64,000 nucleotides of DNA. It comes from Cupriavidus sp. AU9028. Lineage in GTDB: Bacteria > Pseudomonadota > Gammaproteobacteria > Burkholderiales > Burkholderiaceae. Under the pieces are notes generated by a model, which worked only from the letters and a program-made list of their open reading frames with translations, did not search any database and was not told the origin of the DNA. The translations under genes were made by a program, and so were the position numbers. This document shows positions 36,701 to 45,236 of the stretch, piece by piece (within the stretch, counting starts at the first letter, position 1; every line of letters starts with the position of its first letter). The stretch lies in contig NZ_JAIMCG010000005.1 in the NCBI RefSeq assembly GCF_019795295.1, positions 186,001 to 250,000 of the forward strand, in the 5' to 3' direction.

Positions 36701-37022
36701 CGCGCGCTTCCAGCATCTCGGTGTAGTGCGGCAGGCGTGCATAGCCCATCCGCATGTCATAGGGACCGGCATCCGGGAAGCGGATACGGTCGCTCGGGCC
36801 GGCAGCGGTCTGCCAGGTCAGCCGTTGGCTCCATTCCCAGAAGTAGCGCGATTGCCAGCGCGAGGTGCGCAGTTCCTCGGCGACCAGATGGGCGGCGAAA
36901 TAGCAAACGGAGCCCACCAGAGCCACCAGCAGAAGGATGGGCCAGATTCGTCGTGGCACGGTTCGAAGCACGATGCAGTTGGTCGATCGGATACGTAAAT
37001 CGAAACGCGAGTGAAGCGTCAT
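33750..37022 (-). CDS. Large class A penicillin-binding protein (GT51 transglycosylase plus transpeptidase)
   Basis: 1090 residues, clearly longer than usual class A PBPs. One N-terminal membrane helix (about 26-47), then GT51: LLFVENQGLLDP near 177 (catalytic Glu region) and GGSTLATQIEKYRHS near 224 with the following EEKLRQM. The transpeptidase has the STAK nucleophile motif near 576 and KTGTG near 1001. The GT51-transpeptidase spacing and the long inserted region between STAK and KTG differ from PBP1a/1b. It polymerises and cross-links peptidoglycan in the periplasm. Divergent from a cytochrome c gene. Confidence 0.88.
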   Translation of the reverse strand: MTLHSRFDLRIRSTNCIVLRTVPRRIWPILLLVALVGSVCYFAAHLVAEELRTSRWQSRYFWEWSQRLTWQTAAGPSDRIRFPDAGPYDMRMGYARLPHYTEMLEARGFVRVHQVRMSDALLDYLDRGLYPPYAEKTRAGLALLDCHGDSVSVQRFPERHYRDFADVPPVIARSLLFVENQGLLDPEYPTRNPALDWRRLGRAGLDQVLSVVDRNRETPGGSTLATQIEKYRHSPNGRTSSVEEKLRQMVSASVRAYRDGPDTSRARERIVTEYLNTVPLSARNGHGEIHGIGDGMYYWYGEDFDTANRLLRQLGHGDLGPHDALQDEPPHPIREGMPKGMQEAVESGLRPGQTEGLRTVAQAVMPDAPTNAAQAVTRRTPGTTLDPRQAQVYKQALSLIIAQRRPSYHLRRYDTNLEPLTDSYLRLLASAGVISTSLRDAALAARLDKAPVPTLPPPDPFVTRKAVNQVRADLSRMLGVGSRYDLDRLDLTVSSTINTQAQRLVTDTLMRLRDKDAARELGLYGKNMLNEGDDPSRLAASFTLFERVGNASYLRIQADNIDQPFDLNSGARLNLGSTAKLRTMITYLEIIAELHQQLSAMTTAQLRALPVAPTDALRRWVADQLIAQPDLSRAALLEAAMERKYAAGAGEAFFTGGGLQTFSNFDRSAKVEPMTVRRAFQHSVNLVFIRMMRDIVRYEVHREVPNAAELLAERDAPGRREWLVRFADEEGSQFLTSFYRKYRPLDKDGRIALLLERVRPVAVRIAVVLRSADPQMDEQTFARHLRAKLGKPASSALDEGEVLELYDKYGRDKFSLNDRGYLSRIHPLELWLLDYLNLHPEATLDQALADSKDVRQEVYSWLFRTRSKAGQDNRIRILLERDAFVRIGERWRRLGYPFESLTPSYGSAVGASGDRPAALAELAGIVLNGGVQPYTETIRELDFAVGTPYETRFRLQPREGKRLLDADVAALARRSMLDVVEGGTARSASGAFPAELGMALGGKTGTGDHRHMVFGRGGYVIASRAVSRSATFVFVIGERYFGTVTLHVRGPQAARYSFTSALSVRLLRALAPTVVAMNPQAGPAPLACTH

Positions 37023-37309
37023 TGCGCGCTACGGGCCGCTTGCCTTCCACGTAAGTATCCATGCCTGCGTCGCACTTGGGAGCGTTGTGGACAGGGAAAT
37101 TTGCTGTAGTCCCGGCGGGCGACCAAAGCGAGGAGCGGATGGAGCACTTTGTGCGTTCTGCTCTCCCTCCCGTGTTGCACAAATACGCCGAGGGTTTTCC
37201 CGCTTGGTGAGGTTGCGCACCGACCCGGCCTGTGCGGCCTCGCTCAAATACTGCGTTTCCTGCCATTCGGTTCGGAAACGGCGTGGAAACGGTTCGGGAG
37301 GGGTGCGCG

Positions 37310-38203
37310 GTGAGACGGGTATGGTGGATCGGATTCGGCGTGCTCGGGGGGCTTGCACTGCTCGCCGCCATCGCCTTCGGAGTGGGGATCTGGCTGGGCG
37401 AGCGCAAGGCCGAGCGCAGGGTGGACGTCGACGCGGCACCGGTCTCATGGCGCACCGATGCCGAGGCACTGGCGCGCGGCAAATACCTGTACGACTCGCG
37501 GGGCTGCATGGAATGTCACGGCGCCGATGGACGCGGCAAGGTGGTGCTGCGCGATGGCAAGGGGCTGTACGTGCGCTCGCCCAACATCACCGCCGGCAAT
37601 CCCCAGGTGGCGGAGTACGAGCCGGTCGACTGGGTGCTGGCCATTCGCCACGGCGTCTCGCCCACCGGACGGCCGCTGCTGATCATGCCCAGCGAAGACT
37701 ACAACCAGCTCAGCGACGACGACCTGTCCGCGCTGGTGGGCTATATCCGCAGCCTGCCGGCCCTGCCGGGCGGCTCGGGCGAGGTACAGCTGCCCTCGCT
37801 GGTCTGGGCGATGTACGGCTACGGCATGATCCGCGACGCCGCCGCCAAGATCGACCACACCTTGCCGCCGCCTGCGCCGCAGCCGCCAGCGGCGACCGCT
37901 TCCTATGGCGCCTATGTGGCCAACTCCTGCATCGGCTGCCACGGTGCCAATCTCGCAGGCGGCAAGATTCCCGGCGCGCCGCCGGACTGGCCCCCCGCCG
38001 CGGATTTGCGCCCCGGCGCGGCAATGAGCCGCTACGACACCGCCGAGCGCTTCGTCTCGATGATGCGCAGCGGCCGCCGGCCCGATGGCAGCGAAGTGAG
38101 CCGGGTCATGCCGTTCGACACGCTCAGCAGGATGAGCGACACGGACCTGACCGCGTTGTGGCTCCATCTGCGCGAATTGCCGCTGACGCAGGCCTCGCGC
38201 TAG
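37310..38203 (+). CDS. Membrane-anchored di-heme cytochrome c
   Basis: 297 residues from a GTG with GGGAGGGG upstream. N-terminal membrane anchor (about 5-30, WWIGFGVLGGLALLAAIAFG), then two class I cytochrome c domains with heme motifs CMECH and CIGCH. The distal Met ligands are likely in the LIMPSED and RVMPFDT segments. Resembles cytochrome subunits of membrane dehydrogenases or electron shuttles; no dehydrogenase gene is adjacent. It is divergent from the large PBP gene, and the 287-base intergenic region shows no other gene. Confidence 0.9.
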   Translation: MRRVWWIGFGVLGGLALLAAIAFGVGIWLGERKAERRVDVDAAPVSWRTDAEALARGKYLYDSRGCMECHGADGRGKVVLRDGKGLYVRSPNITAGNPQVAEYEPVDWVLAIRHGVSPTGRPLLIMPSEDYNQLSDDDLSALVGYIRSLPALPGGSGEVQLPSLVWAMYGYGMIRDAAAKIDHTLPPPAPQPPAATASYGAYVANSCIGCHGANLAGGKIPGAPPDWPPAADLRPGAAMSRYDTAERFVSMMRSGRRPDGSEVSRVMPFDTLSRMSDTDLTALWLHLRELPLTQASR

Positions 38204-38231
38204 ACCGCACGAAACCGGGCCGCCGGGTGCG

Positions 38232-39137
38232 TCAGCGCATTCCCTCGGGCAAGCCGATGGCCGTGGTGTCTATGGTCTGCACGTCATCACCCTGCTGAAC
38301 TTCGCTGCGCAGCACGAACGCTTCGGAAGGGCAGTACCAGTCGGTCACCGACATCGTGAACGGGTCGATCGCTTCGGGCTCGCCGCCGATCAGCACGGTG
38401 CCCAGCGAGGTCCGTTTTTCGAAGCGGATCGGCAGGCAGTCGCGCGGCCCGAGTGCGGTGGCAATGCGTTGCGCCTTGCCGACCTGGCGCGAACCGATTT
38501 CGATGGAAGCCTTCGGTATCTCGATCGTCGTCACCGGTTCCCCGGTATGCAGGCTGTGGATCTGCAGACTCGCACTCGATCGCAGCGATTCGCCGGGCAG
38601 GGTCATGCCTTCCCGGATGTCGCGACCTGCGTAGCTGAGAAACCCCTTGCCCTCGAACGACGCCACGCCGAACAGGCGGCCATAGCGGGCTTGCGCGTTG
38701 ATCGTGGCGTTATGGCTGCTGATGGCATCGCCATCGGCGATGCGCCCTGGACCGAAGCTCAGGCGATGCACCTGGTCCATGACGACCGGCGGCCCCATGG
38801 TCGCCGCAAGCGCGGACTTCGAATGAATGTCGATCCAGGCGCCGCAGCTGTCCTCGGCGAAGCTGGGCTGGTGCACCGTGACGGTGATCGACATTGGCAT
38901 CTTGCCATCCGCTTCGAGCTGCGCGCGCGCGCCTGCGCGAAACCAGGGTGCCAGGCAGATCGGCGGACGCTCCAGGTCTGCGGAAGCGGGCAACGGCCCG
39001 TTGGAGGAGATTTGCTGCCGCCGCTGGTCGGCCACGGGCTCGGCTGCGGCGAAGAGCGGCGTCGATACGCCGGGAGCCAGCAGCGCGATGGCCGCCAGTC
39101 CTGCCCGCCAGCAGGAAAAGAAGGTCCCGGGCGGCAT
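38232..39137 (-). CDS. Exported protein of unknown function
   Basis: 301 residues from MPPGTFFSCWRAGLAAIALLAPG, a signal peptide ending near LFAAAEP. The mature protein is rich in beta-strand patterns with few cysteines (CLAPWF, DSCGAW, RDCLPIRF, DWYCPSEAF), possibly forming disulfides. It ends DVQTIDTTAIGLPEGMR. I recognise no family. It is convergent with the cytochrome c gene (28 bases). The start is uncertain because upstream in-frame ATGs extend to 39251. Confidence 0.7.
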   Translation of the reverse strand: MPPGTFFSCWRAGLAAIALLAPGVSTPLFAAAEPVADQRRQQISSNGPLPASADLERPPICLAPWFRAGARAQLEADGKMPMSITVTVHQPSFAEDSCGAWIDIHSKSALAATMGPPVVMDQVHRLSFGPGRIADGDAISSHNATINAQARYGRLFGVASFEGKGFLSYAGRDIREGMTLPGESLRSSASLQIHSLHTGEPVTTIEIPKASIEIGSRQVGKAQRIATALGPRDCLPIRFEKRTSLGTVLIGGEPEAIDPFTMSVTDWYCPSEAFVLRSEVQQGDDVQTIDTTAIGLPEGMR

Positions 39138-39298
39138 GCGCACATGACCGCCTGTGACACGGTAGGAGGGGTCGCTGACTGGCGCTTCCCCGCCGGTCGC
39201 GCAGCAGACTTGCATGGCGGCATTATGCAGGCGGTTGACGCGGTTGTGCATCTGCCGCCGCTAAATGGCCCCGCCGAGCGGCGGGCAGGTGCGCGTAC

Positions 39299-39910
39299 TC
39301 AGGCGGGCGCGGTCTCCGCTACCGTCGAAACCGGGGCACCGCGCCCGCTTGCGGGGACGGCAGCGCCCGTGCCGGCTGCATGCGGCAACGACCGTCCAAG
39401 CCGGCGCAGGCGCTCGCGCAGCGCCGCATCGGGGGCTGCCGACGGGCAGGTGGCGGCGGGATCGGCTACCCCGAGCTTGTCCAGCGCGAGGCGGTAATCG
39501 TCGACGGTCAGGCCCACTTCCGGGTCCACCACGATCGCCGCCGCGCCGAACAACGACATCGCCATGGCGGGGTCCGCGCTGAGCACGGCCATCCGGGGCG
39601 CGGCCGGCTGGCGCGCCAGCCAGGCGTCGATCTGGCCGGCGAACCCGCCCGGGGCGTCGGGAGCGAACGCCTGGACCTGCAAGTCAAGCTGCTGGATCAG
39701 CGCCTGTGCGGCCCCATGGCCCCATTCGTGAGGCAGCACCACGCGCGCGCCGGTCACACCGAACAGCCGGCGGACGAAGCCGACGGCGACGGCATCGAAA
39801 CGCCGCAGCGCGCCCGGCATGCCGGGCTCCGGTATGCCGCCGAGCCGGGCGGCGGAACGTTCGGAGAAGAGGACTCCGGGCACATCGAGCATGATGAGGC
39901 GATCGGACAT
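39299..39910 (-). CDS. HAD-like protein (RNA-repair-associated HAD subgroup resemblance)
   Basis: 203 residues starting MSDRLIMLDVPGVLFSE. The strand IMLDVPGVLF mimics the HAD motif hhhDxDGVL, but the second Asp is Pro, and TGARVVLPHEWGHGAAQAL resembles motif II, where the subgroup has a Ser-Ser-Trp. IVVDPEVGLTVDDY could be motif IV. It would be a degenerate or specialised phosphatase-fold protein. The C-terminus is Ala/Pro-rich. No partner gene is evident. Start chosen at the first Met of the conserved strand. Confidence 0.6.
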   Translation of the reverse strand: MSDRLIMLDVPGVLFSERSAARLGGIPEPGMPGALRRFDAVAVGFVRRLFGVTGARVVLPHEWGHGAAQALIQQLDLQVQAFAPDAPGGFAGQIDAWLARQPAAPRMAVLSADPAMAMSLFGAAAIVVDPEVGLTVDDYRLALDKLGVADPAATCPSAAPDAALRERLRRLGRSLPHAAGTGAAVPASGRGAPVSTVAETAPA

Positions 39911-40307
39911 AAGGGCTTTGCATCCTGATGAAGCGGTTGGAGCGGCGGGCAGCGTGCGCACGGGTGGCGCGCGCGCCCGCGCTGGCGTCACAAGTAGCGT
40001 ACGCTCGGCGCGGGCGCGCGTACCGTGCATCGGTGCCGGTCAGATGCAACAGTTCTGTAAGACTTTGTTCTTCGCGGTAAAAACAGCGCCTCGCCAAACC
40101 GTTTTGTTTCGTGCCGACACAAAGTGCGGGCATGCCTTTCACAGAACGCGCCGGGATGGCCTGCCGCTGACAGCTCAGGGTTCTCCCTAGTGAATCCGGC
40201 TTGTTGTATGGTTACGCCTTTTCCAGGGGGCGGCGAGGCGCATATCGGTGCCGATGCCGCTGAACGACGGGCGGCACCCGCCTGACAAATCCATTCGGAG
40301 ACTCGCC
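39911..40307. other. Intergenic region before the AGCS symporter gene
   Basis: About 400 bases without a gene, divergent region between the HAD-like gene and the symporter. AT-rich patch at 40040-40110. I checked for a glycine riboswitch, as AGCS genes often carry one, and did not recognise the conserved core. GGAG lies 7 bases before the symporter ATG. Confidence 0.6.
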
Positions 40308-41810
40308 ATGAACGAAATGGTCGATGCCGTCAATGGCATCATCTGGAGCCCGGCACTGGTTTACCTGTGTCTGGGCGTCGGCCTTTACTTTTCCATCCGC
40401 ACGCGCTTCGCGCAGGTTCGGCACTTCTTCGGCATGATCCGGCTGATGCTGGATGGCAAGTCCTCCGCGGAAGGCGTCAGTTCCTTCCAGGCGTTGACCA
40501 TGTCGCTGTCGGGGCGAGTCGGCACGGGCAACATCGCGGGTGTCGCGACCGCCATCACCTTCGGCGGTCCCGGTGCGGTGTTCTGGATGTGGGTGATGGC
40601 CTTCCTTGGCGCCAGCACCGCGTTCGTCGAATCGACGCTCGCCCAGATCTACAAGGAAAACGTCAACGGCCAGTACCGTGGCGGCCCCGCGTTCTACATC
40701 GAGAAGGGCCTGGGCGTGCGCTGGTATGCGTGGATTTTCGCCGTCGCCACCATCATCGCCTGCGGCGTGCTGATGCCCGGCGTGCAATCGAACAGCATCG
40801 CGGCCGGCATCCAGAATTCCTTCGGCGTGGACCCGGCCGTCACCGGCGCCGTGCTGGTGATCCTGCTTGGCCTGATCATCTTCGGCGGCGTCAAGCGGAT
40901 CGCGAAGTTCGCCGAGATCGTCGTGCCCTTCATGGCGCTCGGCTACATCCTCGTGGCCTGCGTCATCGTCGCGCTCAATATCGAACAGCTGCCCGGCGTG
41001 GTGGCGCTGATCCTGCGCAGTGCGTTCGGCATGGAGTCGGCCTTTGGCGCGGTGCTCGGCCTCGCGGTGCAATGGGGCGTGAAGCGCGGGGTCTACTCGA
41101 ATGAAGCGGGCCAGGGTACCGGCCCGCACCCGTCGGCGGCCGCCGAGGTGTCGCACCCGGCCAAGCAGGGTCTGGTGCAGGCGTTCTCGGTCTATGTCGA
41201 TACGCTGTTCGTCTGCTCGGCCACCGCGTTCATGGTGCTGATCACCGGCGCCTACAACGTCGTCGGTCCGGCCAAGGAGGCGCTGCATACCGGCCTGCGC
41301 GGCATCGAAGCCGGCCCCGGCTATACCCAGCAGGCGGTGGAAAGCGTGCTGCCGGGCTTTGGCGCGGCTTTCGTCGCGATTGCGCTGTTCTTCTTCGCCT
41401 TCACCACCATCGTTGCCTACTACTACATCGCGGAAACCAACGTCGCGTATATCAACCGCAAGCTGCATCGTCCGTGGATGATCTTCCTGCTCAAGGTATT
41501 GATCCTTGGGGCCACGCTTTACGGCTGCGTGCGCACCGCGACGGTGGCCTGGGCGCTTGGCGATATTGGCGTTGGCCTGATGGCATGGCTGAACATCGTG
41601 GCGATCCTGATCCTGCAGAAGCCGGCGCTGAAGGCGCTGCGCGACTATGAGGCGCAGAAGCGCCAGGGTCTGGATCCGCAGTTCGTACCTGGCCCGCTGG
41701 GCATCCCCAATGCCGTGTTCTGGGAGAAGCGCGCCGCGGGCGAGCCGACGGAGATCGATACGACCGGCACCCTGGCACAGCCCGTCCCGCAACCGCGCGG
41801 CGGCGAGTAA
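40308..41810 (+). CDS. Alanine/glycine:cation symporter (AGCS) family protein
   Basis: 500 residues with about ten to eleven membrane helices. Family signatures: MSLSGRVGTGNIAGVATAI, FWMWVMAFLGASTAFVESTLAQIYK and GVYSNEAGQGTGPHPSAAA. It imports alanine, glycine or D-alanine with Na+ or H+. Start MNEMVDAVNG at 40308 with GGAG upstream. Single-gene unit closed by a strong intrinsic terminator 23 bases after the stop. Confidence 0.95.
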   Translation: MNEMVDAVNGIIWSPALVYLCLGVGLYFSIRTRFAQVRHFFGMIRLMLDGKSSAEGVSSFQALTMSLSGRVGTGNIAGVATAITFGGPGAVFWMWVMAFLGASTAFVESTLAQIYKENVNGQYRGGPAFYIEKGLGVRWYAWIFAVATIIACGVLMPGVQSNSIAAGIQNSFGVDPAVTGAVLVILLGLIIFGGVKRIAKFAEIVVPFMALGYILVACVIVALNIEQLPGVVALILRSAFGMESAFGAVLGLAVQWGVKRGVYSNEAGQGTGPHPSAAAEVSHPAKQGLVQAFSVYVDTLFVCSATAFMVLITGAYNVVGPAKEALHTGLRGIEAGPGYTQQAVESVLPGFGAAFVAIALFFFAFTTIVAYYYIAETNVAYINRKLHRPWMIFLLKVLILGATLYGCVRTATVAWALGDIGVGLMAWLNIVAILILQKPALKALRDYEAQKRQGLDPQFVPGPLGIPNAVFWEKRAAGEPTEIDTTGTLAQPVPQPRGGE

Positions 41811-41833
41811 TCGGCCGAGAGCCGACAACGGGA

Positions 41834-41865
41834 GGGACCGGCATCGTCCGGTCCCTTTTTCTTTT
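41834..41865 (+). terminator. Rho-independent terminator of the AGCS gene
   Basis: GGGACCGG, loop CATCGT, CCGGTCCC, then TTTTTCTTTT: a perfect 8-bp GC stem with a T-rich tail. Confidence 0.95.
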
Positions 41866-41914
41866 CCGACCTCGGTGCCGCGCCCAGGGCGCAAGATGCG
41901 CGCCGCTGCCATGC

Positions 41915-42577
41915 TCAGCTCAACGCCATCAGCAGGTCCTGCCGGGCGGCGTAGTCGAACAGTTCCCTGTCGTTGCTCGCGCCAAGCTTCTGCATCGCGC
42001 AATTCTTCTGCCGGCTGATCGTCTTGACGCTGCGGCTGAGCGACGACGCGATCTGCGTCACCGACTTGCCGCTCAAATACAGCCTGAGCACTTCGGTCTC
42101 TCGCACGGACAGGCTTTGCACGCCGGCGCGCTCGTCCTGGCAGGGATAACGCGCGCTCGACTCGGCCAGTACCCGCGCAGCCGAGCGCCCGATATACGAA
42201 AGGCCGCGCTCGATCTGGACCAGCGCATGGATCAGTTCGTCAAGCGGCGAGTCCTTGAGCAGCAGGCCCTGCACCGGCACATCGGCGATCGCGCGCAGGA
42301 TCAGCGGATTGGTCATCATTGTCAGCACGACGATACGCAGGCCGGGATGGCCGCGCCGCAGCTGGCCAAGCATGCCAAGACCGTCCCGGCTGTCGCCGCA
42401 AGGCATGTGGTAGTCGGTCACGACGATGTCCGGTCGCAATCGCCGAGTGGCTTGCAGCAGCGCATCCGCGCTGGTGGCCTCGCCGCAGACGTGCCAGCCC
42501 AGCTGGCCCTGCAGCAGACTGCGGATTGCGACCGAAATGGCCGGATGGTCGTCGGCGACCAGGATGTTCAGTGCCAT
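41915..42577 (-). CDS. NarL/FixJ-family response regulator
   Basis: 220 residues. Receiver (about 1-120) with VADDHP acidic pocket and phospho-Asp in DIVVTDYHMP (about 57), Lys in LLKDSP; then a LuxR HTH (LSVRETEVLRLYLSGKSVTQIASSLSRSVKTIS). The C-terminus is closest in style to RcsB/EvgA/BvgA regulators that receive phosphate from Hpt-bearing hybrid kinases, and such a kinase is encoded just upstream. GGGAGT precedes the ATG. The 431 bases between the two genes have no ORF I can support and presumably hold its promoter. Confidence 0.92.
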   Translation of the reverse strand: MALNILVADDHPAISVAIRSLLQGQLGWHVCGEATSADALLQATRRLRPDIVVTDYHMPCGDSRDGLGMLGQLRRGHPGLRIVVLTMMTNPLILRAIADVPVQGLLLKDSPLDELIHALVQIERGLSYIGRSAARVLAESSARYPCQDERAGVQSLSVRETEVLRLYLSGKSVTQIASSLSRSVKTISRQKNCAMQKLGASNDRELFDYAARQDLLMALS

Positions 42578-43008
42578 GCGGACTCCCGCGCGTGCCGAGC
42601 GCTTCGATGTTTGACATGGCCGCCTTGCCGGGCCGCAGCGATCGGCAAGACATGCCGGAATTGCGCACCGGTTTCCAGGACCGAAGGGGAGAAAAAGGAC
42701 GCCGCGCGGCGACACCGCGCGGCGTGAATGGCGCCGCGCCTCGGGCGAAATTGCGCCGCGAGCGGTGCAATTGCCGAGCAAGGCGGCGCACATGCCCCAC
42801 CTCCAGGCCACAACGGGAAATGGCCGGAAACGCGCTGCAATGCCGGTTCAGAATACGGGGGCGTGCTCAGCGACGGGATCGGAGCATTCTCAAAAGGCGG
42901 GGGGCGAAAGGCGCAACCCGTGCGCAAAGCGCGGCGCCACCGAGCAGGGCCAATGGCCGGTCGGGGAGTGCGCTTGCAGCGGTCGCCGCTGCGCCGGCAG
43001 GCCCGCTG

Positions 43009-45021
43009 TCAGGCGAGCCGGACAAGCCAGCGCTGCAGCGCCGGCTCAAGCGCGCGCAACGCGGCCCGCGTCGCAGCGATATCGCCGCTGGCGCAGGCGG
43101 ACTCGACGACGGCGGCAAGCCCGGCGACCTGCGCCTCGGCGGCCATGCACGCAGCGCCGCGGATACGGTGGGCAAGCTGCCCGGCGACGGCAAGGTGTCC
43201 GCCGGCGACGGCACGCCGTAACCCCGCCAGGTCGTCGGCGCTGCCGGCAAGCAGCGCGCGACGAATCGCATCGGCGTCCGGCGGCTCGTGCGGCGGCACT
43301 GCCAGGGGAGCCGCTTGCCCCGGCTCGCGGTGTTGCCCAGGCCGGCGCCACCGGGTGCCAACTGGCAGCGCCGTGGCCGCGAGGGGTAGCCATCGCTCCA
43401 GATGGTTTGCCAGCGCCTGCAGGTCGATCGGCTTGGACAGGCAGTCGTCCATTCCCGCCAGCAGTGCCCTGGAGCGGTGTTCCTGGCTGGCATCGGCGCT
43501 GCACCCCAGCAGCACGCAGCGCCCGCTGCCCAGTTCGCGTTCGCGCTGACGCAGCGCGCGCGCCATCTCGTAGCCGGTCATGCCCGGCATATTGCAGTCG
43601 GTCAGCACCAGATCGAAGGGCATGCCGGCCGTGGCGTGGCGCGCCAGCGCTTCGTCGCCGTCCGCGGCGCAGGTCGCGTCGATGCCAAGCAGGCGCAGTT
43701 GCCCGGCGAGCAGCAGCCGGCTGGCCGGATGGTCATCGACCACCAAGGCCCGTGCCCGGTGGAAGAGGGCAGGGGTGGGATGCGACGCAGCGGGGGCCGG
43801 CCGCATGCCCGGGCGCATGCCCGGCCGACAGTCCAGCGCCGGCGCCTCGCAGCGAAGCGTCAGCGTCAGTATGGCCTCGGTACCGGCGCCCATCCGGCTG
43901 GCCAGCCGCAGCTCGCCCCCCAGGCGCCGCGCCAGTTCCCGCGAGATTGCCAATCCCAGTCCCGTGCCCGGGATACCCGCGGCGCCGTCGCCGCGAAAGA
44001 AAGGCCGGAACAGCCCTTCCAGATCGGCCGCGGCAATTCCGGGACCCTGGTCGCGCACCGCAATGCGCAACACCTCGCCGTCGGCGGTCTTGCCGAGGCT
44101 GTCGAGCGTGACACGGACAATACCCTGTTCGCTGAACTTGATCGCATTGCCCAGCAGATTGCCAAGGATCTGGCGCAGCCGCTGAGGGTCGGTACGGTGG
44201 CAGTGTGCCGCCAGTGGTCCGACATGAAGGCCGATGCCCAGCCCGCGCTCCTCGGCCAGCGGCCGGAACTCGTCGACCAGATGCCGCAGGTCGCGCTGCA
44301 GCTGCACCGGCTCTGGACGGATCTCGAGCAGCCCGGCGTCCAGCTTCGCCATGTCCAGCATGCCGCCTGCCAGCGCCATCAACGAGCGCGCGCAGCGATG
44401 CGCGCTTTCCAGGTAGTGCGCGATTTCCGTCGAGACGCCGGCCTTGCGAGAGAGCAGCTCGAGGATGCCGACGATCGCATGCAAGGGCGTGCGAATCTCG
44501 TGGCAGAACAGCGCCATTGCGCCGGGGCGCTCCGGCCCGCCGGGCAGTGTCGGCTGCGTCAGGCCGTCGGCGCCGATTGCAGTGGCGCTGCCGCCCAGCT
44601 GCATCCGTGCATGCCTGCGCAGCGCCACGGCGCACGCCGACAGGGCGGCTGCGGCCAGCAGGGAGCCCTGGCCCGCCCCAAGGCTCCATTCGCGCAGGGG
44701 CAGTGCGATACGGGGCCGTGGCAACCGCATCGGAGACGCCACCGTCGCGGCGCGAGGGCGCAGCGCCGTCAGCAGCGAAACCGAGAACAGGCCGGGAACG
44801 CGAAAGGACCGTGCGTGGTAAGGGCGGATGGAGGGATGGACGGCGGGCATGGCGGCACGGGCAGGCCGAGCCGGGGGGACTGCGCCATGGCCGCTCTCAC
44901 CGCGGGTGGCGTGGCCGGTCATGGCGACGCTTGTCGCCAGGCAGGCGCAACACAGCAGGGCGGCAAGGCGTCGATCAAGCCCCGGCATGGGCGCATCCCG
45001 GCGGTGCGCCACCTTGTGCAT
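43009..45021 (-). CDS. Hybrid sensor histidine kinase with receiver and Hpt domains, minimal sensor region
   Basis: 670 residues. A hydrophobic N-terminus (LAALLCCACLATSVAM), about 80 uncharacterised residues, a second hydrophobic stretch (SLLAAAALSACAVAL, about 120-135), HisKA with phospho-His in FCHEIRTPLHAIVG (about 173), HATPase (NLLGNAIKFSEQG, GTGLGLAISRELARRLGG), receiver (VLTDCNMPGMTGYEMA), and a C-terminal Hpt with HRIRGAACM. EvgS/BvgS-like kinases normally have large periplasmic Venus-flytrap domains; here they are absent. Start uncertain: 45021 has GGAGG twelve bases upstream, and ATGs at 45063 and 44988 are alternatives. Confidence 0.88.
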   Translation of the reverse strand: MHKVAHRRDAPMPGLDRRLAALLCCACLATSVAMTGHATRGESGHGAVPPARPARAAMPAVHPSIRPYHARSFRVPGLFSVSLLTALRPRAATVASPMRLPRPRIALPLREWSLGAGQGSLLAAAALSACAVALRRHARMQLGGSATAIGADGLTQPTLPGGPERPGAMALFCHEIRTPLHAIVGILELLSRKAGVSTEIAHYLESAHRCARSLMALAGGMLDMAKLDAGLLEIRPEPVQLQRDLRHLVDEFRPLAEERGLGIGLHVGPLAAHCHRTDPQRLRQILGNLLGNAIKFSEQGIVRVTLDSLGKTADGEVLRIAVRDQGPGIAAADLEGLFRPFFRGDGAAGIPGTGLGLAISRELARRLGGELRLASRMGAGTEAILTLTLRCEAPALDCRPGMRPGMRPAPAASHPTPALFHRARALVVDDHPASRLLLAGQLRLLGIDATCAADGDEALARHATAGMPFDLVLTDCNMPGMTGYEMARALRQRERELGSGRCVLLGCSADASQEHRSRALLAGMDDCLSKPIDLQALANHLERWLPLAATALPVGTRWRRPGQHREPGQAAPLAVPPHEPPDADAIRRALLAGSADDLAGLRRAVAGGHLAVAGQLAHRIRGAACMAAEAQVAGLAAVVESACASGDIAATRAALRALEPALQRWLVRLA

Positions 45022-45176
45022 GGCCACGATTGCCTCCGTTGCATGGAAATGGCAGCGGTGCAATCTAGCGGAGCGATTCGGCGCCAGCTATCGCAGTTCG
45101 GCCCGGATGGGTGTCAAAGTGTCCGGCAGGAAAGCGGAATGCGACCCGTCTCAACGCGAGCGGATGCGCTCGCGGA

Positions 45177-45220
45177 GGAAGACCGCCGGAAGACTGCTGG
45201 AAGACCGCTGGAAGACCACC
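45177..45220. repeat. Four 11-bp tandem repeats (GGAAGACYGCY) upstream of the hybrid kinase
   Basis: GGAAGACCGCC, GGAAGACTGCT, GGAAGACCGCT, GGAAGACCACC directly abut. An 11-bp period puts each on the same helix face. The array lies between the secreted-protein stop (45237) and the kinase start, outside any supported gene. Confidence 0.9.
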
Positions 45221-45236
45221 CGGCAGGGGCGGCAGC

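Noticed and set aside
39911-40307. Glycine riboswitch before the AGCS gene
   Set aside because: The conserved core sequences of the aptamer were not recognised in the leader.
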